A stretch of 64,000 nt of DNA from Ephemerocybe angulata (lineage: Eukaryota; Basidiomycota; Agaricomycetes; Agaricales; Psathyrellaceae), in contig JAACJK010000120.1 of the NCBI GenBank assembly GCA_013368325.1, positions 1 through 64,000 on the forward strand, read 5' to 3'. The notes under the pieces are model-generated. The model was not told where the DNA came from, did no database searches, and worked only from the letters and a program-made list of their open reading frames with translations. The translations under genes were made by a program, and so were the position numbers. This document shows, piece by piece, positions 33,301-44,376 of the stretch (position 1 is its first letter; every line of letters starts with the position of its first letter).

Positions 33301-34038
33301 AACTTTGACAGGTCGCGCTCGATCGCGTTTCGCGCGCAGATTTCACGATCCTGCTAAGCACTGGCCAGAGGTCAGGGCACCGCAGTAAGCTGGGTATCCG
33401 ATGATAACCACTTACTTAGCCCTTGGATTTAGCTTGATGGCGGCCTTGGTGGGAAGGCGCTGCCCCAGACACGCTACACCCACAGGAGATCAGACTAGAT
33501 ATGCGCATATTCCAAACAGAGATACGCATGGACTTCGACAAGAGACGATTGCAGTCGGGTAAGACAAGGGGCCCCCGGATAGCCTGTAATTAACGAGTCT
33601 AGGAGATGACCATGCAGATCAGCCGAAGAATCCTCTACATAGACGCTCCCAAATCAATGCTGTGCATCAATCAACCGCTACCCATCTGTTCATTCACATG
33701 AAATAGACGCCCGTAGAAGGAGACAGTTAGTTTGTCACTGCCCGATGTCCCCATTGAGGACCTGATACGACACCCTGCATAGGTTCGATTATAGACTCCT
33801 GGTTTGTGACCGTGAAGATGTCACCTAAAACGAACATGAGGGGACGAGCTGTTCCCACTAGAAGCGTTGTCCTCCAGATTAAAGAAGCATCGTTAACAGC
33901 TGACTTCTTATCGGCAGTACCACAGCACTTGTAGCCGGATAGCCACCCAGTTGAGCATATAATGCTGCATCAATGCGCAGACGCCAACGCAATTGACTTC
34001 CTCCACCCGTATATCCACTCTAAACCCCAACTTCTACC
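33300..34038 (+). other. 5' flank of TPR-CHAT gene (a)
   Basis: No gene is seen. The stretch 33730-33930 matches 49155-49325 in several blocks (CACTGCCCGATG, GTTCCCA), so this spacer was duplicated. It holds AAATAGACGCCCGT at 33701, a motif also found upstream of the other TPR-CHAT genes. Confidence 0.5.
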
Positions 34039-36756
34039 ATGGGACAACGCAGGTATGGCCATCTGTCTCGAGAGAAATATCATAACTTGTAACTAACGTG
34101 TCAGTAGCAGCTCACCCGTCGAAGACGACCCTCTCGAATCAAGGTAATTTGCGTTCCAACATAATGTAGGAGAATCACGATCTAGACGCGACTTGTATAG
34201 CCAGCTCTATATAACAGGTACGCGATTGGCACTGGACGGGGGCCTATTCTTGATTAGTCTTGCTCCGCTTTATATAAACTAACTGAAGTTTCGGTAGATA
34301 TTACTTTCGAAAGCACGGAGCGTGTTACCGACCACTGGGTACCTCGGAACTTGAAAGAGCTTTGGGTATCTGGTTTCTCGAGCTCAGATGATGTGTCCTT
34401 CCCGCTATTCAGGGTTTCGCCAGTACGATGGGAAGTCAAGCGCTTTATTCAACTGTGGGTGCTTTCTCATCATAGTTCAAGACTTGCGGATTAACTTCAG
34501 ACCTTAAGCCCCGGAGACACAGACGCGCTCGAGTTTACCGTCAAGTGTGACCAAGGGGCAGATGTCGGGTTCCTGCGTTTGGACCTTGAGAGGATGCGAT
34601 ATAACGAAATGCAACGTATACAAAGTAAGCGAGCGTCCATCATGGTACGAGAGCGGCTCCGAGTGAACCGTTTATAGGGCTACGCCAGAAGACGGATATG
34701 GGCGGGGCGGATATACCATTAACTATGTCGTGGAACGGGCGTAAGACAGGAATACGGGAGCTGATCGGTAAGTAATATCCGGATCCGATACACTCTCGGT
34801 GCACTTACCGTTTCGAATTAGATGTGGCTACTCTGCTCTATAATCGTGGATTTGAACGCCTGCTCGCATTCCAGAAGAACTGCGGGAGCTCTGAACTAGC
34901 TGACGCAATACGACTTCTGCAAGACGCAGTGGACCTCACTCCTCAGGGGAATTCAAACCTGCCAACACGACTCAACAACCTTGGAATTGTTCTGACCTGG
35001 TACTTTCAGAGAACGGGCAACCTACGCGACATCTCCCAAGCCATTGAAGTCCATCATAAAGCTGTGAAGCTTACCCCTCTTGGACATTCCGACCTTCCTA
35101 GCTGTCTCAGCAACCTTGGAAACTCTTTGGCGCATCGCTTTGGACATACGGGTGAGCTCCCAGATATCGTCCAGGCCATATCGTTCCAGGAAAGAGCGAT
35201 AGAACTGACGCCTCAGGGAAGTGCTGACCTTCCTGCGCAACTTAACAACCTTGGCGGATCGTTGACTCATTGTTTCGAACGGACCGGAGAGCTCTCGAGT
35301 ATCTCCCAAGCCATTCAAGTGAGGAAGCGAGCGGTAGAGCTCACCACACAGGGCCATGAAAATTTGCCTCTCTATATCAGCAATCTCGGAATCTCGCTGA
35401 CTTGTCGCTTCGAACGGACGGGGAACGTCGCCGATATCACCCAATCCGTGTCAGTGCACGAGAAAGCGATTGAACTCACACCTCAGAGTCATACAGATCT
35501 CCCCTCGCGACTCAATAGCCTTGGACTCGCGCGGACCCTTCGCTTTGAACGGACTGGCGAGTTCACAGATATCATTCAAGCCATCTCTGAGCTGAAGAAA
35601 GCGGTAGAGCTGTGCCCCCAGGGACATCCCAGCCTGGCTGGCTATCTTACTGATCTCGGGGGCTCATTCACCCATCGCTTCGAACGGACGGGGGACCTGA
35701 CCGACATAGCTGACGCCATATCGGCCCGACAGAAAGCGGTGGAACTCACGCCTCAAAATCACAACGCCATGCATTCACGCCTCGGCAACCTTGGAAACTC
35801 ACTCACCCGTCGCTTTGAACAGACGGGAGAGTTCCCAGATATCATCCAAGCAATTCAGTCGCACCAGCAAGCGCTCGAATGCACACCTCACGGCCATACC
35901 ACCCTGCCCGCCCATCTTGACGACCTTGGGGGCTCATTCACCTACCGTTTTGAGAAGACAGGGGAGCTCACGGACATTGCTGACGCCATATCAGTGCGGC
36001 GGCGGGCAGTAGAGCTCACCCCACAGAATCACTCCGGACTACCTATCCGCCTCACTAACCTCGGGGGCTCGCTCACACGCCGCTTCGAGCGCACGGGAGA
36101 GCTCGCTGACATCGCTGATGCCATTCTAGTGCGGCGCCAAGCGGTGGAGCTTACGCCAGAAGGGCATGCCGACCTCCCTGGCTACCTTAACAGCCTTGGG
36201 ACCTCGCTGACCCGTAGTTTTGAGCGAACCGGGGACCCCACACATAATGCTGATGCCATTTCAGCGTGGAAGAAAGCGGTGGATCTCAGCCCTCAAGGCC
36301 ATGCCAGCCAACCTGCCTATTTCAATAACCTCGCATTCGCGTTCCACCACCGGTATATTATCGTCAGCGGTAACATCGAGGATCTGGAAGAAGCCCTAAC
36401 TTGTTGCAGAACTGCGGCATCAGCTACCGTCGGTTCTCCGAGAACTAAGCTTCTTGCAGCCAAGCATTGGGCCCACGCCTTGATTCTACACCGTCCCAAC
36501 TCGCCTGAGATCTTACTCTGTTTTGACACTATGTTGCGATTAGTGTCTTTGATCGCTGGCCTCGAGCAGACCGTGCGAGGTCGATATGCTCAACTTGAGA
36601 GCACGTCCGGGATAGCTCTCAAAGCGGCTGCAGCAGCATGTGGACTGGACAGACCAGCGAAGGCATTGGAGTGGCTTGAGCAAGGTCGTTGCCTTGTTTG
36701 GACCCAACTGAACAACCTCCGTACACCGCTCGACAATCTACGCGTGCACGATGAGG

Positions 36757-36985
36757 TATTGGGATTCGGCGCGTGGCGCTGCATGCGCTGCGGCGTCCGA
36801 CCCACTCTTGACCCACTCTCGGGAATTTATCTTACATATCTTCGGACATTTAGTTACCCTTGTGATTTATTCCGGACTTCATTGTGGAGTTTTCTAGGTA
36901 CATGTACTTGTATAAATACCTACGGTAGCTACACTCAATCTATAAGGAACTTGTAGTACACCAAGCCAACTGCGCGACTTCAACA
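36757..36985 (+). repeat. 5' LTR of the mini-element
   Basis: This 229-bp LTR is identical to 37898-38126 by direct reading. It carries TATAAATA at about 36913, a possible promoter element. Read from the disrupted TPR gene it supplies 66 codons before a stop at 36954. Confidence 0.93.
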
Positions 36986-36986
36986 A

Positions 36987-36998
36987 GTTATGAGCCCC
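36987..36998 (+). other. half-tRNA initiator-Met primer-binding site
   Basis: GTTATGAGCCCC starts one base after the LTR. Its complement contains CTCATAAC, the anticodon loop of initiator tRNA-Met, as in copia-type elements. Confidence 0.7.
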
Positions 36999-37659
36999 GC
37001 GCGGCTCTGGCTTGGTTGTTGTTCCTCACCATTGTTCATCACTATTCATCTTTATCTCGTCGTCGTCACATCACCATGTTTCCATCGCCATCAGCCGCAC
37101 GTCGATGCCACCGCAATTGCTTCGATAGCATTGCCGGACAAGGATTGGAGGAGGAGAAAGCCCGCCGTCACTCTGGAGGAGGACCAGCGGCACCGGGGGT
37201 TTCGTCATTGTACCCCATGGCCATCTGACAGCCATCATCAGTCGCAGAGGCGCTAGGCCGCCTGGGTTGGACACCATCGACACTCATCGACATCGCTTCC
37301 CGTTACGGAAGGATCGGAGCACGATGCTCTGAGGCGCATCATCTGGGGAGGAATTGCGGAGGAACGCCACAGTCTCGGGTCACCTCGCACCCCACCGTCG
37401 TCAGCACAGACCTTAGCGCCAGGTCGGAATTCACGCGTATCGGATATCGCATCATCGTCATCGACGCCATCAGCGTGTTGGGATGGATTTGTGCTGGGAG
37501 GATTATTAGTCTTTGGACTTGGAGCTCTAACTCGGATAGGAGGAGCTGGTTACGGTGCGATCCCGCGTTTCGGGGATTTGTTTATTGGGCACCGGTTACG
37601 TTTTCGTCGCTTGGGGCAGTTGGATCCCTGCCCATGCGGTCGTGTACTTGTTCTGGATT

Positions 37660-37775
37660 GGGTCGAGGTGATTCCTACCCACCAGTGTTGTTCGGACCGG
37701 GTTGAGGTTGTATCCTACCCGCCGAAGTTATTTGTTCCAGTTTTGGGTCAAGGCGTTGCCTACCCGCCGTTTTAC
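37660..37775 (+). repeat. degenerate tandem repeat inside the mini-element
   Basis: Three imperfect units of about 40-45 bp each carry a GGTCGAGG-like block followed by CCTACCCGCC. They do not encode a recognisable peptide. Confidence 0.6.
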
Positions 37776-37897
37776 CGTTGTTATTGATTTCTTCGATTGG
37801 GCCGAATTGTTCTTCAGGCCATCGCCTTATTTGTCTCGTTGCGATTATTTATATTTTCGATTTTCATTCGTGTGTCGCACGCCGCATCGAGGAGGAG

Positions 37898-38126
37898 TAT
37901 TGGGATTCGGCGCGTGGCGCTGCATGCGCTGCGGCGTCCGACCCACTCTTGACCCACTCTCGGGAATTTATCTTACATATCTTCGGACATTTAGTTACCC
38001 TTGTGATTTATTCCGGACTTCATTGTGGAGTTTTCTAGGTACATGTACTTGTATAAATACCTACGGTAGCTACACTCAATCTATAAGGAACTTGTAGTAC
38101 ACCAAGCCAACTGCGCGACTTCAACA
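37898..38126 (+). repeat. 3' LTR of the mini-element
   Basis: This 229-bp LTR is identical to the first copy. It is followed by the TGAGG duplication, after which the TPR-CHAT frame resumes with ALARSIEDT. Confidence 0.93.
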
Positions 38127-39832
38127 TGAGGCACTCGCACGGAGCATTGAGGATACTGCAAAGCTTCTAGAGAACGCTGGCTCGTCTCGTGGGCAGCCCC
38201 ACGGCACCATGTCGTTGGCACAGAGGATCTCTCTCGAGGATGAAGCTCGTGCACAGCTGCGTCTTGCGAGGAAGTGGGATGATCTCCTCACGAGAGCGAG
38301 GGCAATGCCTGGATTCGAATCATTCCTCATGCCCCTACAATGCTCGAACATTATGAAGCATCTTCCAGAATCAGGGCCTATCGTCGTGATCAATATGGAT
38401 GCGCGTCGCTGCGATGCACTTGCGCTGTTGGCGGGGCTGGACGAGCCTCTTCACATCCCGCTTCCAGAGTTCTCAATTGAAAAAGCTGCCAAGTATCGGG
38501 CCCTACTCAACTCTCAGCTACGCATTCGGAATCTCCGGGTTCGAGAAGTAAAGGCGAATGCGTCCGACATCGACGGCGGAGCCATGCCGAGAGGTGTGAG
38601 GCTTGCGTCAGCCGGGAACCGCTCTGGCGATAGTGCTGTGCACCGAGTTCTTCGGCGCCTGTGGGAGGAGGTGGTAAAGCCCATTCTGGACGCTCTAGGA
38701 TACTCGGTGAGTATCTCTCTTTCCCATTATCTCTGAAGATTAACGTTTTGCACAGAAGATTGATAGAGCAACCGGTCACATACTTCCGAGGATCTGGTGG
38801 TGCCCGACAGGCGTGCTGACCTTTCTTCCTCTTCACGCCGCGGGAATATATCAAGGTCCAAACTCCGAGTGCATCTTCGACTACGTTGTATCATCCTATA
38901 CTCCGACTGTCAGCGCCGTCACAGACAGAGTAAAGAATGATAGCTCAATTGACGCGAAGGCCTCTGGCCTGTTCCTCACAAGCCAACCCATCGTACCCGG
39001 AGCTTCGTCCATCCCTGGTACGACGAAAGAAGTACAATCGATCTCCGAAAGGGCCAAGAACAATGGAATCAGGGTCCAAAAGCTTGTAGGAGATGAGATG
39101 TCCGTAGACGGATGTCTCGAGCACATGCAGAAGTTCAGCTGTATTCACCTTGCGTGTCACGGCTCCCAGAACGCTGCAGAACCACTGCAGAGTCGCTTCC
39201 TATTCCACCAAGGGTCCCTGGAGCTGGGAACCATCCTCAAGTCGAATCTCAAGAACGCCGATCTCGCCTTCCTGTCAGCGTGCCAGACGAGCACAGGAGA
39301 GGAGAAGCTCTCCGACGAGGCCGTTCATCTCGCTGCGGGAATGCTCGCAGCGGGATATCGCCGAGTCGTTGGGACGATGTGGTCGATCGGGGATCAGCCT
39401 GCGCAGGACGTCGGTGTCAAATTCTACGAATATATGTTCTCTCGGATGAAACGCACCGGTGGTGTTGCCTTCGATGGGACTCACTCGGCCTATGCCTTGC
39501 ACGAGGCCACCCAGCAATTGCGCCTCAGTCTCGATGATTCGGAAGGCTCGTTACTTACCTGGGTTCCCTTCGTTCATTTCGGATATTGAGACAAGTTTTC
39601 AAATACGACCTTGATGGACTATTCCTTTTTGTATGTAGTACCAGGACTGTGCGTGGTGTTCAACTCGAGCCCGTCGAGTGCCTCCATCGTCACATTTACA
39701 GTTCAGATGTCACGCCAGCGCTGAGCCGAGCAGCTTCCACTTCCCAGTGTCTGAGCGATTGGAGACTCAAGTCACCGAACCACCTCTAAGAAGCGTCACA
39801 ATCTAGTCAACCCCGCCCATTATGACGAAGTG

Positions 39833-40105
39833 ACATTTACTATGGATGGGAAGTACAGTTCTCTTCATCCACCCGAGAGCAGATCAGTTTACCATTCGCA
39901 GCATCTTCATTCATGTAAGCGCACCTGTAAGAAACCAGTCCTCTCCCCGACCGGTCCCACTACCACCCCAGGTGTAAACAGTCAACTACCACAGCTTCGG
40001 TAAGCGTTTCGAGAACAGTCCGTCAGAGTCGCTGTGTGAAGAAAGAAAGATTTGTGGAAGGAGACGAAGGCGAGCACAGAGGGGAGGAGGAAGAGAAGAA
40101 GGGAC
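39833..40105 (+). repeat. duplicated 3' flank of TPR-CHAT genes, copy 2
   Basis: CATTTACTATGGATGGGAAG and the following 30 bases are identical to 48632-48676. Weaker similarity continues to about 40100. This is the flank of the intact tail of gene (a) and defines the repeat seen at the other two sites. No gene is seen between 39590 and 40541. Confidence 0.8.
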
Positions 40106-40541
40106 GAGCGATTCAGATTCGGAAGGGGCATGACATTAAAGCTAACTCCCACCTGCCCGCCTCAGTTGACGCAATTCATCACACCCCTCGCCCCTCCTAC
40201 CCGAGGGTATGGCAGTAAGCTTACCAGATAATACACCAGTGCCGACACTATCGCACGTGGAGCTGGCCAGTGAGTCGGAGCCCATTCACACGACGGCCCG
40301 GCGCTCTTCAGCGTTGATCAGGGTCGAGGCTCTGTGCGCGTGCGCGACATATTCTGCGGGTATGGCGGCGGTGGTCCCTCGGCTGCACGAATTAAACTGC
40401 GGTACTAGCCTACAAAATGCATAAAAGCTGGGACTCAACTGTCAGTATTCTACAGTTCCTCTCAGCCTAAACACACTCCAATCCACTTAGCAGTCCCAAC
40501 CAAGTCTCAACCCACTCACTCCACGCTAAATTCTATACACC

Positions 40542-40972
40542 ATGCGCTTCAACGTCCTCGTCCTTGTTCCTACCGTCGTCACCTTGGCGTCATACGTCCA
40601 AGGTCACTACAATGTGAGAAGAGTATCTTGAATTTTAACCTACTGTATACTGACTTCCCTGGCAATTCTCGCTTCAACAGGAATTCGATGCCCGTGACAC
40701 CCGCGAAATCCAGAGCCTCCTCAGACGTTCAGAAATCATGGAGGAGCTTGCTGAAATCTCAACGCGCGACCTCATCGATGAGCTCTCCAGCCGCCTAGAG
40801 GCTAGAGGCAACGCCAGGCCCACGTACAACTGCTTAAAGTGCGGCAGAAGATTTGAGTCCGAAGGGGCTGTACGTATCTCGACTTTTTACGGATACTTTT
40901 GGCTACATATCTGACGCCGTTAATTACCACAATCAGGCCCGAAACTGTCATCCAGCATATATCAAAGTTTGA
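40542..40972 (+). CDS. small secreted protein with a zinc-finger-like C-terminus (98 aa)
   Basis: The exons are 40542-40613, 40681-40869 and 40937-40972, all phase 0 with GT-AG introns of 67 bp. The first 21 residues (MRFNVLVLVPTVVTLASYVQG) look like a signal peptide. A charged helical middle (EIMEELAEISTRDLIDELSS) follows. The last 27 residues contain YNCLKCGRRF and, across the last intron, ARNCHPAYIKV, which is a C-x2-C then C-H arrangement like half of a C2H2 finger. Secretion together with a finger-like end is unusual. From memory, similar small secreted proteins occur in agaricomycetes, where they are treated as candidate effectors. The function is unknown. Confidence 0.65.
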
Positions 40973-43009
40973 TACGCCCCAATCCTGTCGTTCACATGGA
41001 CCCTTTCTTTACTTCTGTTTGTTTGGCTTTTTCTTCATATCGTCGATTCCTTTCTTCGTTCTCTCCTCAGTTCGTGTCTATGATACTGAGGTGAGCCATA
41101 CTTATTTACTTATTAATTTCACCCCACTTACTGTACCCTGTAGCTCGCTACGATCACTTCAGGTACTTAATAATATTTAGTTCATGTCTACGATACTGAG
41201 CTCACACCTGGGGCCGCTTCCAAGGGTACTCGATGCTGCCAGTGCCCGACGGCTACTCCAGCCAAATGTACACAACATTCAATATCCATCTCATCCCTAT
41301 CCTCAAAAATCTTGGCTACAGCCGCGCGGATGGATACGTGATTGGGCGCACCACCTCTATAACGCATAACTGAATCCGACGACTGACGACATCGTGCGTC
41401 GTCACTACGCAGAAGCTGGTTATTTCAATGGAAACACTGCATAACACCTGAGTGGACCTGATATGGTTAGATTTGAATTTCGAACAGTCGAATTGCAGCA
41501 GAAACGCAATGTTCGCCGAGTGCAGGGCGGGGCAAGGGCGGGGACTCCCAAATTGGCGACGGGTGCCGGCCAGCCGAGGTTTGATCGGAGCTTTACCATG
41601 GGCGCAGGTCCGTGCGCTGACGCGTCTCTTTTAATGAACGCGTTCAGGGACGCGACATCCCTGCCTTCTTTCTTCCCTCCCCCCATCTTGCCGTCCCCTT
41701 CCACTGAAAATCACCTTCGCCATTCCCTCCCCTGAGAACCCCATGAGCCTTGGACGCGCACCCTTCAGCACAGGCCCATAACGCCGGCTGGTGGGTCGTG
41801 GTGGTCGTGTCATGCGGAGCGAGCTTGTCAGATGGTCGATGTCGTCGATTCCCGCTGGGCGGGGTCGTTCTTCGTCGTGCAACGGTTTAGGACAGCGATT
41901 TATGCGAGGCGAGGTCGCCTTTTCGTCGAGGGATACGATTTGCACTGGGCGAGATCTCTGTCTCTTGTCGGAGGGGGCTCGTTGGGGGCTCGGCTGGGCG
42001 GGTTGGTTTGAACTTCGCTGAGGCTCTGTAACAGCGCTACGCCTCTCAGTTTGTGAAGACCGCCTTCCCCGTGGGTTTTTCTTTGTGTATGCGGTATGTC
42101 GCATTGTTTTCTGGATAAAATAAATCACGGCAGGCTTCACTAACAGGTTCAGTATTGGGCGGGCAGGTCGGCGGTGGTTTAGCGTTGGGTCAGCGGGGAA
42201 AGTCGTGTTCCAGGGCATATGGTGAGACTTCTACAGTTTTCGGAGGAATTTGGTCTCTCATATTCTGTCAAACTATACCTTCAAGCGCGTGTCGATGTTA
42301 CCAAGTTTAGGAGGTACGTTATCAGTATGTCAGGCTGCCACGGATCGTCCTTCCCCTTCGTTTAGCTCTGTACTGGGTAGTAGCGTGCTCTCTACGCCAT
42401 ATTCTCGGTACCTACGTCTCAATTATGAACCGCTTTACACCTATTCCTGCCTGGATATTGAAGAGAAATTTAAACCGCGGCAATTCTGATTGCAAATTGT
42501 AGTGCGGCTTAACGGATGCGGACCTCTTGTATGGGCGTGCGGTGATCGTGCCTGCCATGTATGGGACATGTTTAGTGTAAGCACTCGTGGACCGTCCCAC
42601 ACATGGTAAAGGCTCATACATGTTGCATGTACCGAATACATGGTGACCGCATTTTCGTTGATGTTGGTTGTCGTAATAGGGCGGTGCCGCATAGTGTTCG
42701 CCCAATTTGCACGATTGTTGTCGGACGGTGAAATTCAGGGAGAGTCAAGACGAAACCCGCACTAATTTTCACCAGTCCGGAATTTGTAAACGAGGGTAAG
42801 TGCGAATGATAGAATGTGCACACTGCAGTCGCTGGTGCCACGAAGGACTCCTCACGCTCCCTCTTAAATACCCGACCAAAATTCGCCTTCGAATGAAGAA
42901 TATAGCTCTACCAATTCTATACAATCCCGGCACAGAAGTGGACTATGTAAATACCGTAACATATTCCAAGACTGAGTTCATTGAAATGCAAGAGCCAGCA
43001 TGTAGTTCT
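40973..43009. other. no gene supported
   Basis: Open frames at 41420-42220 on both strands are GC-rich shadows of each other without recognisable content. A frame at 42800-43243 on the plus strand is antisense to the SnoaL-like gene. Palindromic CATACATG/CATGTATG words recur at 42555-42645. I see no promoter or repeat that can be assigned. Confidence 0.4.
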
Positions 43010-43572
43010 CTAGAAAAACGCGTGGGGGTTGGTCTCGTTCCCAGCGATCCTCTGAATAATCTCCCAGTGCTCAACGAAGCACGTCCCCCTGAACCTCAAA
43101 ATGTTCACCCCTGCAAAGTCTCCGTCGAGGCTAGCTTCACCAGGCGGGACATTAACGACATAGCGCATGAACGCGTAACCGTCGCCGGTGAATGTTTGAA
43201 GCTTGGAGAAGTTAACTTGGTTTTCCCTGAAGAAGGGGACTAGATAGTTGAGGGTGACGTCTCGTCCGTCCCCCGGGTATGCCGGGGCATGTTGAATATA
43301 TTCTCTATCTGTGGCTGAGTACTAAGTCCCGTTAAACTGCAAAAATGCACTGACCCTGGAACATAACGATCGAATGCGGTTTGTGGATCCTTGTCATTTA
43401 GAATGAGGTTTGCATAGTCGGCGATGGCGGCCTGACGTTGTCTATGTAGTCCAGTGCCCGATGCGTTGGGATCGCACACCGTACGAGCCTGCTGTATGCC
43501 AGGGGTTACAAAGGCGTTGGCTACAAGGGTCACGACAGAGAGATAAGCAAAGGCTGAGGTGATGTGGGGCAT
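43010..43572 (-). CDS. secreted SnoaL-like (NTF2-fold) protein (170 aa)
   Basis: Two exons, complement 43572-43355 and 43304-43010, are joined by a 50-bp GT-AG intron. The first 20 residues (MPHITSAFAYLSVVTLVANA) look like a signal peptide. The body follows the SnoaL-like pattern: AAIADYANLILNDKDPQTAF, then RYVPGEYIQHAP, then GVNILRFRGTCFVEHWEIIQR near the C-terminus. NTF2-fold proteins of this type have a cone-shaped pocket and include polyketide cyclases and many secreted proteins of unknown substrate. It lies divergently from the GMC oxidoreductase gene at 44377, with about 800 bp between the starts, so shared regulation is possible. Confidence 0.75.
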
Positions 43573-44376
43573 ATCTAGAGCTGAGAGGGTGAATTATATC
43601 ATGTTCGTAGGTAAATATCCCGCCTTATGTACCCATGGATCTTTTATTACTCAGTATTAGCTTCTGTCTGCATGTAGAGGGAATAAACTATAGTATAGTT
43701 AGTCAAGTAGAATTTAGGGCTTAGGCGCCCCAAGCACTGAGATTGAGTCGTATTAAGACTGCCTGACCGTGGTATCGGAACCAGAGAATACCATCCCTTT
43801 CGCGCCAATCTCAACCGATTTAGGCACTTCGTGATTCTGGGTGTGAAGCATGATACATTGTATTCTCATTGGTACATGGGCTGGAAAGCATAAATTATCA
43901 CCCTCGTTACTCCACCATCTACCATCTTATTTTGCACCGTAGTTTTAACGGGTAAAGAAGGAATAAGATGAAGCCAGCAGTCGCAACTTGACTAGCAGAT
44001 AGCATTGCATGTAGATCTACAAGACTAGCAGCTAGCATTGCGTGTAGATCTACTAGACTATACCTACCCATTTTAGTCTACTCTTCCTTAGTAGCGATTA
44101 ATGTTTCATACTACATGAGTATGGGTATTGCAGACACTCTACCACTCCACTTCATCCTCCTACTAGGCTCTAGCAGTGGACTGCGCTCAATCACGGCCCA
44201 CAGACTTAGGTAGCGCAAATCGTCATCGCCGCAGACCACCTGCAGCGACGAGTGACCACTGTAAGCTAAAAAGGGTAGTTTTCGCCTCTTAGTCTCATTT
44301 TTACCAGCACTCAGGGCCACGGTCAGTCCGATATAAATGTGCTGGTGCTGCCACCTCCTAACCACCAGCTCATATC
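43573..44376. other. divergent promoter region between SnoaL-like and GMC genes
   Basis: No coding frame looks real. The stretch is AT-rich and contains the 33-bp tandem repeat at 43991-44056. It probably holds the promoters of both flanking genes. GATATAAATG at about 44330 lies some 45 bp before the GMC start. Confidence 0.5.
43991..44056 (+). repeat. 33-bp tandem repeat
   Basis: Two adjacent 33-bp units with a shared ACTAGCAGMTAGCATTGC start, GTAGATCTAC core and ag end differ at only a few positions. Each carries the palindrome GTAGATCTAC, a possible paired binding site in the shared intergenic region. Confidence 0.8.

Larger units (their letters stand above)
36757..38126 (+). mobile_element. 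copia-like mini LTR retroelement (TRIM-type), 1370 bp
   Basis: Two identical 229-bp direct repeats flank a 912-bp interior with no gag or pol. TGAGG is duplicated on both sides (36752-36756 and 38127-38131). Directly after the first LTR lies GTTATGAGCCCC (36987-36998), complementary to the anticodon arm of initiator tRNA-Met. This is the half-tRNA primer known from Drosophila copia. The LTR ends (TATTGGG and TTCAACA) also resemble copia LTR ends (TGTTGG and CAACA). A GAGGAGGAG purine run precedes the second LTR. With no coding capacity it must have moved with proteins from another element. LTR identity means a very recent insertion. Confidence 0.9.
34039..39589 (+). pseudogene. TPR-CHAT protease gene (a), disrupted by a mini-LTR element
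   Basis: The exons are 34039-34052, 34105-34143, 34186-34217, 34298-34454, 34509-34624, 34678-34767, 34822-36756 continued at 38132-38706, and 38756-39589. All joins keep frame once the 36757-38131 insertion is left out, giving an ancestral product of about 1263 residues. The first 150 residues form a beta-rich module (FPLFRVSPVRWEVKRFIQL). Eleven repeats of 45 residues follow (pattern LNNLG, then FERTGEL, DIADAI and KAVELTPQ), which are TPR-like helix pairs. A helical bridge then leads to the CHAT domain (WWCPTG, IHLACHGSQN, FLSACQTSTGEE). CHAT is a caspase-fold cysteine protease domain, and His 39158 and Cys 39281 are the expected catalytic pair. The insertion splits the gene before the CHAT domain and adds 66 foreign codons, so protease is not made from this frame. 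Confidence 0.88.

Noticed and set aside
37475..38097. Open frames inside and after the mini-element (for example 131 codons ending at 38097)
   Set aside because: They read through LTR sequence, share their last 66 codons with the frame at 36956, and contain no gag or pol motif.
36754..38131. Considered a segmental duplication of TPR-CHAT sequence rather than a transposon
   Set aside because: The duplicated 229 bp are unrelated to the TPR-CHAT gene. They are bounded by a 5-bp target duplication and followed by a tRNA primer site, which identifies LTRs.
42800..43243. 147-codon plus-strand frame
   Set aside because: It is antisense to the second exon of the SnoaL-like gene, which has a signal peptide, a clean intron and family motifs.
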